Shown: piece by piece, positions 7,002 to 16,404 of the stretch
Layout of the letters: each line of letters begins with the position of its first letter
How positions within the stretch are numbered: the stretch's first letter is position 1
Origin: Sphingobium sp. KCTC 72723
GTDB lineage: Bacteria; Pseudomonadota; Alphaproteobacteria; Sphingomonadales; Sphingomonadaceae
DNA length: 64,000 bases
Assembly: GCF_014280435.1 (NCBI RefSeq)
Contig: NZ_CP060388.1
Coordinates: forward strand, 3,485,501 to 3,549,500
Direction: 5' to 3'
The notes under the pieces: generated by a model
Databases searched by the model: none
Told to the model about the DNA's origin: nothing
Seen by the model: only the letters and a program-made list of their open reading frames with translations
Program-made: the position numbers and the translations under genes

Positions 7002-9340
7002 AAGCGTAAATAATCGGCAGGAGCGAGCCTGGCCTCAGACGCATGTTGCGTGCCTTGATACACAGCTTTTCCGTTGTCATGGAACATCTGCAACACGTTG
7101 CTTGAAGGCCTGCCTGGCTTGGATAATATCACGTTATGTCCGGTAGCAATTTGGGCGAAAGCATTTCTGGGATCTTGCGGATTTCCCGAATTGAACTGAA
7201 AATTCAATACAGCGACAGACGTCTGCGGCACGGGATACTGGTCCGTGCCGTCGTTCAAAAGGGTGTTGCCTGAAAACTCAAAACGACGAAAATCGAAGGA
7301 TCGAGCAAAAGGCGACAGGTTCCAAAAGTTGATCAGAAAGAACCTTGGATACTGGTCGACGGCAATGTTCTCAAAACTGTTGCCTTGAATACGAACGCCT
7401 TGTTGGTGGTTAGTAAAACGCAACAGGCCTGCTTTTGGTCCCGCCGTAACCGCCAGTCCGCCTTTCTTGTTTTTCCAGTTTCGAAATAAATTATCTGCAA
7501 CCGTAAGATCGGACGCAAGTTCGTCCACCTTTACCCACGGTGTGCCAACAGGGCCGTCGATAAAGATGTTACCGCTTATGATTGCGGGCTCGGCCGGACG
7601 GCCATCGATAGGCATATTATAGGGCCCAGGATTCTTGAAAAGCAGACAGGCGGCCTCTGACCCTTCGCTGTTCGTCCCAGCATTGACATAGCCGGCACCA
7701 AAGTTCTCGAAGTAATTTGCAATGACACTAAAGCCGCGCAGTTTGCCGTAGATAATGTTACAATCCTGTGCACCGGCAAGGCCGATCAAGTGGCTCACAT
7801 GATTGTAAGCAAAGCGGATGATCTTCGAAGCGCTCGTGACCTGCCAGCCATTTCGAACATCGGCCAAGACCGCACAGTTTACAGTGTCGTTTGCATTAAG
7901 GCTCTCTACGTTGTCGACCTTGTTGTTCTCAATCAAAGCCGTATTACCCGTACGATGATACCGCATCATGACCGGGCTGTTCGTGCCGATGAGACACGCC
8001 GTATTATATGCCGAGAGACTTGATCCGGCAGGCAGCTGGCTACTGGCACGCCCCCTAGCCGGCGGACGTTTCGATGAGCAATCATGCCAGTGGTTATTGG
8101 CGAAATATATGTCGCTCCAGCGAGTCACTAGCGCGCCAACCCCTCCCCATGTGCCTGCGAGATCGTTTCTGCAGAAAACAACTGGGCCCAGCTGCGACAC
8201 ATCCAGAATAGCACCATAGCCAAGATCTGTGTCGGTAAACGTGCAATGACTGATATCTACCGCCGGCGTCTGCACGTCGCTTTCAAAAGTGCCGTTTCCT
8301 TCGAGTTCAATTTCGACAAAAGCCTGGCTGCGATGATCGACCGCCAAGATGAACACCTTGTCTTTACGAAATTGTGCCTTATAGCCTGTGCGGTCGGACT
8401 GTGCGTTGATGGCTGCGACAACCGCCTGTACTGTGGAACAGCGAACGCCGGAAAACAAAGATACCGTTTCGAGGACTGACTGCCATACGAGATCTTCAAA
8501 ATAACTGGCATTCTGCCGATTGGCCTTGGCCGTCGTTCTGGCTATCTGGCGCCGCACGCTTATCGCGTCGATAGAAAATTGCCCCAATGGCATAATCCGA
8601 CCCAACCGGCGCGTATGAAAGCCAAACGCCGCGCCATCCTCGCTCGCGTTGAGACTTTTGTACACCGATTCAGTAGATGTATGATAAGGTTCAGGATCGA
8701 TTTTCCCTTCGGCACTCTCGCGCAAGGGTAGCGCAGGAAATGTTGTACCTACTGCGCAGTTGAAACCATCGAAGTTTATGCCGCGGATGACTACATCATC
8801 GATATAGGTGTGAAGCCAACAGTGGCGCGTTCCTTCCTCACGCCCGGTCCAGCGTAACCGAACATTTTCCTTACCCGCTCCATACAGGCCGCGGTAAATG
8901 TAGCACCGACGGAGCGTCTTGGCCGTCACGGGGGTTTCGATCGCTCCAGCGACGTCGAGGCGATTGCACGCATCGATCCAGTCTTCAAGCGAGGCGAAGG
9001 GCTGACCGTCATTTCCTGCCTCAAAGGCAAGAGCATTCGACGGGATCGCGCCCGATGCCTTTCCTGCATGGACAGTGTCAGGCCGGATCCAGCGCGGCAC
9101 ATAAGGGGGGGTCCGTTTCAGGCCGTAATCCCAGCGGGTCACTGACACCATGGCCTCTTGGTCGCTGACACGACGAAATGCGGCAACCCCACCGGCCATT
9201 AACAGTCCCAGAGGCAACAGTATACGCGCTTCACGGCCAGAATAGCGCCGCGTCCGCTCCGTCCCGACTGATGGAAGCGACGAGCCAGCGCTGATATCCC
9301 AATGGGGTGGTCGCTTATCCAATCCTACCTCCAAAAGCAT
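6983..9340 (-). CDS. Membrane-anchored beta-helix protein, paralogue of the RTX exoprotein
   Basis: 785 residues. After a basic N-terminus there is one hydrophobic segment (ILLPLGLLMAGGVAAF, about residues 40-55), suggesting an inner-membrane anchor or uncleaved signal. The rest looks like a right-handed parallel beta-helix: many short N-rich turns such as IRGINFDGFN, VDISHCTFTD, ADNLFRNW and IQGNSFENI. Landmarks match the N-terminal half of the RTX protein at 11184-14339 in the same order: IPSNAL, FASLEDWIDAC, AVLADVRNGW, then LAGAQDCNIIYGKLRG with GAGYVNAGTNSEGSEA. Beta-helix proteins of this size are often polysaccharide lyases or epimerases, but no catalytic site can be assigned here. It has no RTX repeats and no recognisable type I export tail. 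The gene is divergent from tolC, with 217 bp between them. Confidence 0.7.
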   Translation of the reverse strand: MLLEVGLDKRPPHWDISAGSSLPSVGTERTRRYSGREARILLPLGLLMAGGVAAFRRVSDQEAMVSVTRWDYGLKRTPPYVPRWIRPDTVHAGKASGAIPSNALAFEAGNDGQPFASLEDWIDACNRLDVAGAIETPVTAKTLRRCYIYRGLYGAGKENVRLRWTGREEGTRHCWLHTYIDDVVIRGINFDGFNCAVGTTFPALPLRESAEGKIDPEPYHTSTESVYKSLNASEDGAAFGFHTRRLGRIMPLGQFSIDAISVRRQIARTTAKANRQNASYFEDLVWQSVLETVSLFSGVRCSTVQAVVAAINAQSDRTGYKAQFRKDKVFILAVDHRSQAFVEIELEGNGTFESDVQTPAVDISHCTFTDTDLGYGAILDVSQLGPVVFCRNDLAGTWGGVGALVTRWSDIYFANNHWHDCSSKRPPARGRASSQLPAGSSLSAYNTACLIGTNSPVMMRYHRTGNTALIENNKVDNVESLNANDTVNCAVLADVRNGWQVTSASKIIRFAYNHVSHLIGLAGAQDCNIIYGKLRGFSVIANYFENFGAGYVNAGTNSEGSEAACLLFKNPGPYNMPIDGRPAEPAIISGNIFIDGPVGTPWVKVDELASDLTVADNLFRNWKNKKGGLAVTAGPKAGLLRFTNHQQGVRIQGNSFENIAVDQYPRFFLINFWNLSPFARSFDFRRFEFSGNTLLNDGTDQYPVPQTSVAVLNFQFNSGNPQDPRNAFAQIATGHNVILSKPGRPSSNVLQMFHDNGKAVYQGTQHASEARLAPADYLRFYGSAR

Positions 9341-9557
9341 CGCCCTTTGTGTCCGGCAAGCAAACAGTCAGGCATGGAACTGACATCCCCTCATGGCGAA
9401 TGGCGCTCGCCACTTTGTGACCGTATGTGTTCTGCAAGCCATTCCCTTGTTTGCGACTAATTGACGATTCTGTGTATCCGCCAGCAAATCTCCCTGCAAC
9501 TTGCAATGCCACTGGCAGCGATTTATAGCCAGATTAATTGGTCAACCGGGGGATTTG
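9341..9557. promoter_or_regulatory. Shared divergent upstream region of the beta-helix and tolC genes
   Basis: 217 bp without a gene between two divergently transcribed genes. It must hold both promoters. A good ribosome-binding site (GGGGGATTTG) precedes tolC. No convincing operator palindrome was seen. Confidence 0.4.
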
Positions 9558-11117
9558 ATGCAGCATCACCGTTTTCGCGCTGCCATGTGCGCATTGGCGA
9601 CGCTCGCACTTCCCGGCATCGCGGGTGCCGAGACACTCGCAGATGCTCTTGCAGATGCTTATGCAAAAAACCCGCGCCTTGGGTCGGCCCGGGCGCAGCT
9701 TCGCGCGATCGACGAGACTCTGGCTCAAGCCGGCGCTCCCTATCGCCTCAGCGCCAGCATCGATGCATCCACCCAATGGGCGCGCCAGCGGTTTGAAAAC
9801 GCCTCTGGCGTATATATGCCCAATCGGTCCGATGGCACGACGATCACGTTAAGCGCTTCACAGCTTCTGTACAACGGAGGACGAACTGCGGCGCAGGTTT
9901 CGGCAGCGGAAGCCGAAGTGCTTGGCGGTCGGGAAGAGTTGCGCCAAATCGAAAATGATATCCTGTTTGAAGTGATCGACGCATATGCATCAGTGCTGCG
10001 TGACCAGCATATCGTCGCCATACGGCAGCGTTCAGTCGATGCCTTCGGCCGCCAAGTGGAGCAATCAAAAGCGAGACGACGGGGAGGCGATCTTACCTTG
10101 ACGGATATTGGCCAGGCCGAAGCACAATTTGCATTGTCCCAGGTGTCGCTCGATCAAGCCAGGTTCGACCTTCAAAGTAGTCGGGTGCGATACGCCGTCG
10201 TGGTGGGGCGCAATCCCGGGCCGCTTGAGCCCACCCCTCCCCTGCCCTTGATCCCGCAGAATGCCGAGGACGCTTTCAGACAGGCCCAAGTGCTTAGCCC
10301 TGCCCTGCAGCAAGCCCTCCTGGCAGAACGATCCGCGTCCGCACGCGTGGCGGCCGAACGCGCGGAAAGTCTTCCCGTGGTCAGCCTGAACGGCGGAATA
10401 GGTTATAGCGGTCCGCCCGAGCTGGGAGGCCGCGATGTCGGCAAGGTGTGGAATGCCGGTGTCAATGTGCGGGTACCGATCATGCAGGGCGGGATAGTCA
10501 AATCCCGCGTGAGACAGGCGAAGGCGGTTCGGGAGCAAGTGAGTTTTGACGCTGAAACGACACTACGCACCGTCAACCAACAGGTGCAGAACGCCTGGAA
10601 TCAGACTGTGACAGCCGCTATACAACTTCGCTCTGGCGAAGAGGCGGTCAGGGCCGCGTCTATTTCATCCGAAGGCAGCCGGAAGGAATATCGTGAAGGG
10701 TTTCGATCGACCTTTGAAGTTCTCAACGAAGAGCAGCGACTGTTGGATGCCAGCATCATCGTAGAGCAGGCGCGGTACAGGCAGATATCCGGCCAGGCGC
10801 AGTTATTGGCTGCCATCGGCAACCTCGAGGCCGGTAAAATGATGACGGCGATGCCGATCTACCGTCCAGGTGACGCTACAAAAAAGCGGAGCAAAATTGA
10901 TGGGTCACGTCTGTTCGAACCCGTTGCAAAGATTTTCGATGCGACCTTGAAGCCCTCGGGTACAATCAAGCCTGGCAAGCCTGTTCAACGCGCGCGCGCT
11001 CCGGCGTTGCAACCGCATGACCTGCTCAATGTGGAGACTTTGAAGGAATTAAAGGCAGCAACGTTGCAGGAGAGCTTGCCGACGTCGCAGCCAAGCTGCA
11101 TGCAACCCCGTTGCTGA
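9558..11117 (+). CDS. tolC: TolC-family outer-membrane channel of a type I secretion system
   Basis: 519 residues from the ATG at 9558, chosen because it follows GGGGGATTTG and opens a signal peptide (MQHHRFRAAMCALATLALPG, cleavage near AGAE); the frame is open further upstream to 9501. The body shows the TolC pattern of two repeats of long helices with beta segments: ETLADALADAYAKNPRLGSARAQ, then TLSASQLLYNGGRT in the first half, and NAGVNVRVPIMQGGIVKSRVRQAKA with RSTFEVLNEEQRLLDA in the second. TolC trimers form the outer-membrane exit duct for type I exporters. The RTX substrate gene is convergent immediately downstream, while the ABC and HlyD-type partners lie at 27066-30268. A roughly 90-residue, lysine-rich C-terminal extension after GDATKKRSK is longer than in E. 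coli TolC. Confidence 0.92.
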   Translation: MQHHRFRAAMCALATLALPGIAGAETLADALADAYAKNPRLGSARAQLRAIDETLAQAGAPYRLSASIDASTQWARQRFENASGVYMPNRSDGTTITLSASQLLYNGGRTAAQVSAAEAEVLGGREELRQIENDILFEVIDAYASVLRDQHIVAIRQRSVDAFGRQVEQSKARRRGGDLTLTDIGQAEAQFALSQVSLDQARFDLQSSRVRYAVVVGRNPGPLEPTPPLPLIPQNAEDAFRQAQVLSPALQQALLAERSASARVAAERAESLPVVSLNGGIGYSGPPELGGRDVGKVWNAGVNVRVPIMQGGIVKSRVRQAKAVREQVSFDAETTLRTVNQQVQNAWNQTVTAAIQLRSGEEAVRAASISSEGSRKEYREGFRSTFEVLNEEQRLLDASIIVEQARYRQISGQAQLLAAIGNLEAGKMMTAMPIYRPGDATKKRSKIDGSRLFEPVAKIFDATLKPSGTIKPGKPVQRARAPALQPHDLLNVETLKELKAATLQESLPTSQPSCMQPRC

Positions 11118-11129
11118 CATTTGCCTGAT

Positions 11130-11170
11130 GGCGGTCGGTCAGCAATGCGCACATTTACGGACCGACCGCC
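11130..11170. terminator. Bidirectional terminator-like hairpin between tolC and the RTX gene
   Basis: GGCGGTCGGTC (11130-11140) pairs perfectly with GACCGACCGCC (11160-11170) across a 19-base loop. It lies in the 66-bp gap between two convergent genes. It has no U-tract, so it may be weak or Rho-assisted. Confidence 0.55.
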
Positions 11171-11183
11171 CTCTGGCCAAGCA

Positions 11184-14100
11184 TTAAAACATGAAATCCT
11201 GAGAAGTCACTTGCGATGCCAGTATCTGCTCGAGCAGGATGCTGTGGCCGCCGTCGACGGCAATCATCGTTCCCGCCGACACCTGACTGATATCAAGGTC
11301 GTCAAAATCCAGGCCCGTGCCGCGCATGTCGAACTTGTCGAGCCCCTGCTCGAATGCGACAACCTTGTCGTTCCCCCAAGCAGCAGTCTGATAGACAAAG
11401 ACATCCCGGCCGCCTTGGCCACCATTAAGGATGTCATTGCCCAAGCCGCCTTCAAGACGGTCATTGCCGCCCTCGCCGGCAAGATAGTCGTCACCTGCGC
11501 CCCCAACCAAGACATCGCTGTCACCACGGCCGAAGATCTGATCGTTTCCGTCACCACCTTGGATCGTATTGGCGCCGTGCGTGCCGGACAGGCGGTCGTC
11601 GAACTGACTTCCAGCTATGTCTTCGATCGATGAATAGCTATCGCCTTTGGCATCGCCCTGGTTTGCGGTTGTTTTCATGAGGTCAACAGTTACGCCCGCA
11701 TTTGCGGACTGATAGCTAGCAGTGTCCTTTCCTGCGCCACCGATGAGCTGGTCGGCGCCTTCGCCGCCATCAAGAACATCATCTCCGGCGCCCCCATTGA
11801 GCGTATCCTGGCCACCATGACCGAAAATGGCATCGGCGTCCGATGTCCCTCTCAGAACATCCTTAGCTTCGGTGCCCTGCACTCCATTGGACTCGGGTTG
11901 CGACTGCGGAAGCTCGGGCGCGGCGGTTCCCTCAAGCTTGACCGAAGCCGCTATCTGAAAGGTACCGTCATCGGCCGTAATCTTGACGCTGACGGCTGCA
12001 TCCTTGGCAGGGTCGAACGTAGCGCCTGCTTTTAGATACAGCCCGCCATCGCGAACGATGAACCTGCTGTCGCTTGTCTCGAAGTGATAGGTCTTGAACT
12101 GCGCGTTGGAGTCAGGATCTTCCACAATTACATCCGCCACGCGCGTGTCCGCAGGCACTGCTTTTGCAGCAACAAGGCTAGCCGTCCCGTTCGGTGAACC
12201 AGGCAGTGCTTGTACGTTGCGCAAAGTCAGAGATGTCGGTGCCTCATTGACATCAATGACATCGATCTCAACGGCACGAACAAGAGCGACGTCCCCGATA
12301 TGGGCCGTAATCTGAAGATCCACCTGAGCGGCCTGTTCATAGTCGAGCGACGATCCCTGCTTAAGATAGACGCCGCCATCGCGCACCGTAAAGCGACTGT
12401 CGCTTACATCAAAACGGGCATTTGCATCGATGTCAGTCATATCGATCGTCGCGACACGAATTTCCGTCGTGCTGTTTTCGCGCACGTCTGCAATGTTCTT
12501 CAATCCATATTCGAACTTGCTCTGCGAGGTACCTTTGGCACCCACGTTAAGAACGACGGCGCTCCAGCCTGCGCCTTCCCGCGCAACGAGCACGAGTTCA
12601 ATTGCACTTCCATTTTTCAAGTCGTCGACATAGGCTTCCTGGAGATAAAGCTTGCCATTTTCGATGCTGAACCGGTCATCGCTTAACTCCAGCGTTGCCT
12701 TGGTGCTCACTGTCACATTCCCAATGAGGACAGGTGCCGAAGCTTGTTCGAGGGGCTGCGCTGCGCTGCCCGGGCGATCCGACAGCATCACATGATCGTC
12801 GCCCAGCGTATTATACCCGACCACATATTTACCGGGCACCTTTGAGGTAAACCCGATCCACGAGGCGTTCGCGCTGTAGTCGCCATCGGTAAGCGTGGCC
12901 GAGTTATTAGACACCTCCAATTCAACAGTGCCATATTTTGTGAGCTGGTTGAAAACGATGGCCTGCGCATCTTTCGCCATCTCGACATCGACAAACTTGT
13001 TTCCGACGACCTCAAGCTTTTCGAGCGTACCATAATAGCGGATAATCCCTGCACTATCGCTTGAACTGAGATTGCCGCCGCCAATGAAGGTATTTCCACT
13101 AATCGAGGAGTTGCCTACCGCTTCTGACAATTTGATAACCGGAAGATCCTTGACCATGCCTGCCTTCACAACAGGCATGTCTTCAAAGACGTTATTGATG
13201 ATTTCAATGTCCTTGGCGACGCCATCACGCAAAGGCTTGACCAAAATGCCCGTCGCCTCTGATCCATTCTTCGCTGCAGAGACATAATCTGCCCCGCTGT
13301 CGACAATATGGTTGCCCTCGATGACAAGACCCCAGGCCTTGGCATAAATCGCATTGGAGTCTTCCTGCCCCAGCACGCCCTTGAGCTTCACGATTTCATT
13401 GAACGATATGCTGTTGTCGCCCCGCTCGCCGGAAATTGCACCGCGCACATCGGCAAAAACAGCCGCATTGTAATCCGATGATGCAGAATAGGAATCGATA
13501 TCATGCGCGTAGTTGTCGCTGATATCGAGCTTTGTGGTGTGTCCATCGACGACGATATTTTTCTCGGTCCCGATCTTGAAACCGGTCTGATAGCCATTGT
13601 TCTTAGCGCTGGGCTGCGCGCGCGCGCCCGTGGCGTCAGACCATTCATTGCCCGTCGCATTGACCTCGGTCCACAATGGCGAGTTGATATCCATCAGGCC
13701 CCATGTGCCGACAGCTTTGTTGTCGTGGAACTCGACCTTGCCCGCCTGCGTGGTATCCGAAACATAGGTGTAGACGTTGTTGACGTTGACAAAAGTTGAA
13801 TTGGTGATTGTTACATCGGGGGACACCTCGAGGATGCTGCCTTCGACGTCCATTGCAAGCGCGCCTTTGTCGGTATCCATCCGATTGAAGCCTGCATCTG
13901 TGGTATTGTGAAAGGGCTTGCCATCGGTCAGCTCGACCGCGCCGACAAGCACATTTCCAAAACCTTCAAATGCAATGTTGTTGATGGTAACATCGCTATC
14001 CTTGACATAGAGCCAGGCGTCCACCTTCTGGGCGACGAACTTGGGCTGCGTATCGCCATAGCCGTAGATGCCCATGGGAGCATAACGCGGATCGCCGTCG

Positions 14101-14339
14101 ACCACATAGGTGCCCGAGCCAATCTTTCCAGGCGCGCCTTGTTCAATGCAGGCATCAAGCCAGGCATCAATCGACGGGAAATCTTTGGCATCAAGTGCGT
14201 TCTTTGGAATAGCGCTGTTTGAACTGTTCAAAATGTCGCTGCTTTCAGATATGCCCGAGGTATGAACACCTCCCGTTGCCAAATCTACCCGTAGTGTATC
14301 GGTTTCCGTCGATGCAACTAGATTTGCAAGCTGTGCCAT
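11184..14339 (-). CDS. Secreted RTX protein with beta-helix and cadherin-like repeats
   Basis: 1051 residues without a signal peptide, as expected for a type I substrate. Residues about 35-500 resemble the beta-helix of the 785-residue neighbour (IPKNAL, FPSIDAWLDAC, AAVFADVRG, LGQEDSNAIYAKAWG, ADYVSAAKNGSEA). Residues about 530-830 hold three cadherin-like units around the motif SD(S/D)RF(T/I)VRDGG(V/L)YLK. Residues about 840-1000 hold roughly ten calcium-binding GGxGxDxL nonapeptides (LNGGAGDDVLDGGEGADQL, LVGGAGDDYLAGEGGNDRL), which fold on export in calcium. The C-terminus ends in DFMF, like type I export signals. Exporter: TolC at 9558 and ABC/HlyD at 27066-30268. The beta-helix plus RTX layout recalls AlgE-type epimerases and some lyases; the enzymatic activity is unknown. 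Confidence 0.88.
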   Translation of the reverse strand: MAQLANLVASTETDTLRVDLATGGVHTSGISESSDILNSSNSAIPKNALDAKDFPSIDAWLDACIEQGAPGKIGSGTYVVDGDPRYAPMGIYGYGDTQPKFVAQKVDAWLYVKDSDVTINNIAFEGFGNVLVGAVELTDGKPFHNTTDAGFNRMDTDKGALAMDVEGSILEVSPDVTITNSTFVNVNNVYTYVSDTTQAGKVEFHDNKAVGTWGLMDINSPLWTEVNATGNEWSDATGARAQPSAKNNGYQTGFKIGTEKNIVVDGHTTKLDISDNYAHDIDSYSASSDYNAAVFADVRGAISGERGDNSISFNEIVKLKGVLGQEDSNAIYAKAWGLVIEGNHIVDSGADYVSAAKNGSEATGILVKPLRDGVAKDIEIINNVFEDMPVVKAGMVKDLPVIKLSEAVGNSSISGNTFIGGGNLSSSDSAGIIRYYGTLEKLEVVGNKFVDVEMAKDAQAIVFNQLTKYGTVELEVSNNSATLTDGDYSANASWIGFTSKVPGKYVVGYNTLGDDHVMLSDRPGSAAQPLEQASAPVLIGNVTVSTKATLELSDDRFSIENGKLYLQEAYVDDLKNGSAIELVLVAREGAGWSAVVLNVGAKGTSQSKFEYGLKNIADVRENSTTEIRVATIDMTDIDANARFDVSDSRFTVRDGGVYLKQGSSLDYEQAAQVDLQITAHIGDVALVRAVEIDVIDVNEAPTSLTLRNVQALPGSPNGTASLVAAKAVPADTRVADVIVEDPDSNAQFKTYHFETSDSRFIVRDGGLYLKAGATFDPAKDAAVSVKITADDGTFQIAASVKLEGTAAPELPQSQPESNGVQGTEAKDVLRGTSDADAIFGHGGQDTLNGGAGDDVLDGGEGADQLIGGAGKDTASYQSANAGVTVDLMKTTANQGDAKGDSYSSIEDIAGSQFDDRLSGTHGANTIQGGDGNDQIFGRGDSDVLVGGAGDDYLAGEGGNDRLEGGLGNDILNGGQGGRDVFVYQTAAWGNDKVVAFEQGLDKFDMRGTGLDFDDLDISQVSAGTMIAVDGGHSILLEQILASQVTSQDFMF

Positions 14340-14511
14340 AAAAAACCCCCGAAGCGCCCCGTTAAATTTATCCGAGACGACGCCAGCATCCCGTTCGGCT
14401 TGCCGTCGTCCGATGTAGTTAATGCTACTGTAGGGGCGCTAAGCGCAGGCTAAGGACTATGCTTAACTCGTATTAACAGCCGAATTTTCTTCCATGCCAG
14501 AAACTTAGCTG
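14340..14511. promoter_or_regulatory. Upstream region of the RTX gene
   Basis: 172 bp with no gene. It should hold the RTX promoter on the minus strand; GGGGGTT precedes the ATG as a possible ribosome-binding site. Nothing else stands out. The next bases, 14512-14520 (GACTTTGTA), match the left end of the IS701-like element near 20010. Confidence 0.35.
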
Positions 14512-14520
14512 GACTTTGTA

Positions 14521-16253
14521 GTAACCGGGGCAGATTGCCGGGCAGTCAGGCTTTCGCGAGCCTGAGGAGGTCCGGGAGCGCCGGGACAACGGGGGCGCCG
14601 GCGACGGCGAAGCGATGGCCGAGGAACTGGTAGAACGACACCCCCAGCTTGCTGCATGTCTTGAGCAGCCCGAGCATGGTGTCCCGAGCGACTCTGCCAT
14701 TTTCGCTGACGGTTCCACCGGAGATCTTGCGCTTGGTGACGACGGATCGGATGTCGTTTTCCGACCCGTTGGTGTGCAGCGGGATTTCGCGTCGATCGAG
14801 GACGCGCAGCAGATCGCTTTTGTGTTTGTGCAGTCTGGCGAGCTGGCGATCGAGCATGATGTAGCCCGTTTTCGCCGTGAAGATCCTGTCGAAGCGGGCC
14901 CGCAGCATGCGGGCTCGCTTCGGGTCTGGCGATTGCTGATACGCCTTGAGATCTGCATAGAACCACCAGATCAGCCCGCGCCGGATCTCGACCGCGCGAC
15001 GATCCGCGGCGTAGGTCGGCTGGAGCTTGTAGACCAACCGCTCCGCGTGCACCCAGCATTGTGCGTGGCACCCGAGCTTGAACTGCCCGGCGCCGTCCGA
15101 GACTATCACGGTGTCGCGCAACAAATCCTGTTCGCACAGGCCGCCCCATAGAGCCGCCTCGGTGGCGACCTTGACCGGATTTGGGAGGATGGTGAGCTTG
15201 TCGAAGCCCAGCGCCTCTAGATGCGCGCGCCACGAGGCCTCGTCGGCAAAACTTCGGGTTGGATGATTGGCCAGCTGGGTGATTTGCGCCGCCGCCATAT
15301 CCATCGCGTGCATTTTGGTCAGCGCCGCGTCGTTGACAACGTGATCGGCACGTCCTGCCTGAAGTGTCCGCAGGAAAGCGCGGCGGGACTTCGACTGCGT
15401 TGTCCTGAAGATCGTGAACCGATTGTCGCCGGCTTGCGTCACGAACGCGCTCTTGCCCGCGTGGCGCGCAGATGTGTCGTCGACGCTGATCCAGCGCGCG
15501 GTATCGAGACCGGTGCGGAACACGGCCTCGTCTTCGGCCACCAGCGCCTCCAGTCCCTTGCTAAGCAGGCGCACCACCCGCCGCTTCGAGATCCGCAGGC
15601 CCATGCCGTTCAGCAGCGCGGTCAGCCGCTCGCTGGTCACCTGGCCCTGGAAGTGTCCCGCCGCGATGAACCGGCGCAACTCAGGACCAAAGCCGCCGAG
15701 GATACCCGACGGCAGCGGCGCCACGATCCGTTCTCCAGACGTCGTTTCCCAACGCTCTCGGCGGTACCGGACCACCTCGACCGCGATCCGCAGGTCCTGC
15801 ACCAGCACATCTTCATAGCCTTTGAAGCGTGCGCCAGGCGGCACCGCTGCCGCCTTCAATGTGACCTCGGACGTCACCACGACTTTGTCACGGACCAAGC
15901 CGCGCGGGCGCTTGCGCGCTTTCTTGCCCGACGACTTCGTGGTGGCGCCTTCCATGCCCGATGGCTTGAGACCGAATTTGGGGCGAGGCGGCAGACCCTT
16001 CAGACGAGCGATCTCATCTTTCAGGATTACGATCTCGGCGTCTTTCAACGCCAGCTTCGCCCTGGTCTCTTCCTGCAGTTCGACCAGCGTGTCCTGAAGA
16101 CGCTTCACTTCACCGACCAGCGTATCCACCACCCGTCGAAGATCCGACAGCGAGGGGTCATTATCAAGAGCGGGTCCGTTTCGATTCACGGGTATCTTGA
16201 ATCAGAACTCGGTGCTCTTGTGAACCCCCCGCCCGGCAATCTGCCCCGGCTAC
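14521..16253 (-). mobile_element. Single-gene IS66-family element (ISBst12-like)
   Basis: The terminal inverted repeats are GTAACCGGGGCAGATTGCCG (14521) and, reading inward from 16253, GTAGCCGGGGCAGATTGCCG, with one mismatch over 22 bp. The element is 1733 bp and carries one transposase and no tnpA or tnpB, as in the ISBst12 subgroup. GACTTTGTA occurs immediately on both sides (14512-14520 and 16254-16262), an apparent target duplication. A second left end of the same element begins directly at 16263. Confidence 0.85.
14546..16189 (-). CDS. IS66-family transposase of the single-gene element
   Basis: 547 residues with an N-terminal coiled coil (about 10-65: LVGEVKRLQDTLVELQEET, ALKDAEIVILKDEIARLKG), a proline-lysine linker, and the IS66 DDE domain. 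Catalytic landmarks are WISVDDTSARH, then CHAQCWVHAERLVYKL, and near the C-terminus LHTNGSENDIRSVVTKRKISGG with the NGSEND form of the IS66 Glu motif. It is distantly related to the TnpC proteins at 867 and 30486. It appears intact. Confidence 0.9.
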   Translation of the reverse strand: MNRNGPALDNDPSLSDLRRVVDTLVGEVKRLQDTLVELQEETRAKLALKDAEIVILKDEIARLKGLPPRPKFGLKPSGMEGATTKSSGKKARKRPRGLVRDKVVVTSEVTLKAAAVPPGARFKGYEDVLVQDLRIAVEVVRYRRERWETTSGERIVAPLPSGILGGFGPELRRFIAAGHFQGQVTSERLTALLNGMGLRISKRRVVRLLSKGLEALVAEDEAVFRTGLDTARWISVDDTSARHAGKSAFVTQAGDNRFTIFRTTQSKSRRAFLRTLQAGRADHVVNDAALTKMHAMDMAAAQITQLANHPTRSFADEASWRAHLEALGFDKLTILPNPVKVATEAALWGGLCEQDLLRDTVIVSDGAGQFKLGCHAQCWVHAERLVYKLQPTYAADRRAVEIRRGLIWWFYADLKAYQQSPDPKRARMLRARFDRIFTAKTGYIMLDRQLARLHKHKSDLLRVLDRREIPLHTNGSENDIRSVVTKRKISGGTVSENGRVARDTMLGLLKTCSKLGVSFYQFLGHRFAVAGAPVVPALPDLLRLAKA

Positions 16254-16262
16254 GACTTTGTA

Positions 16263-16403
16263 GTAACCGGGGCAGATTGCCGGGCAGTCAGGCTTTCGCG
16301 AGCCTGAGGAGGTCCGGGAGCGCCGGGACAACGGGCGCGCCGGCGACGGCGAAGCGATGGCCGAGGAACTGGTAGAACGACACCCCCAGCTTGCTGCATG
16401 TCT
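16263..16403 (-). mobile_element. Truncated tandem copy of the single-gene IS66 element
   Basis: The sequence repeats 14521-14661 almost exactly, from GTAACCGGGGC through GCTTGCTGCATGTCTTG, with one G-to-C change visible in ACGGG(C/G)GCGCC. It encodes only the C-terminal end of the transposase. It breaks off at 16403, where an IS701-like fragment begins. Confidence 0.8.
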
Positions 16404-16404
16404 T

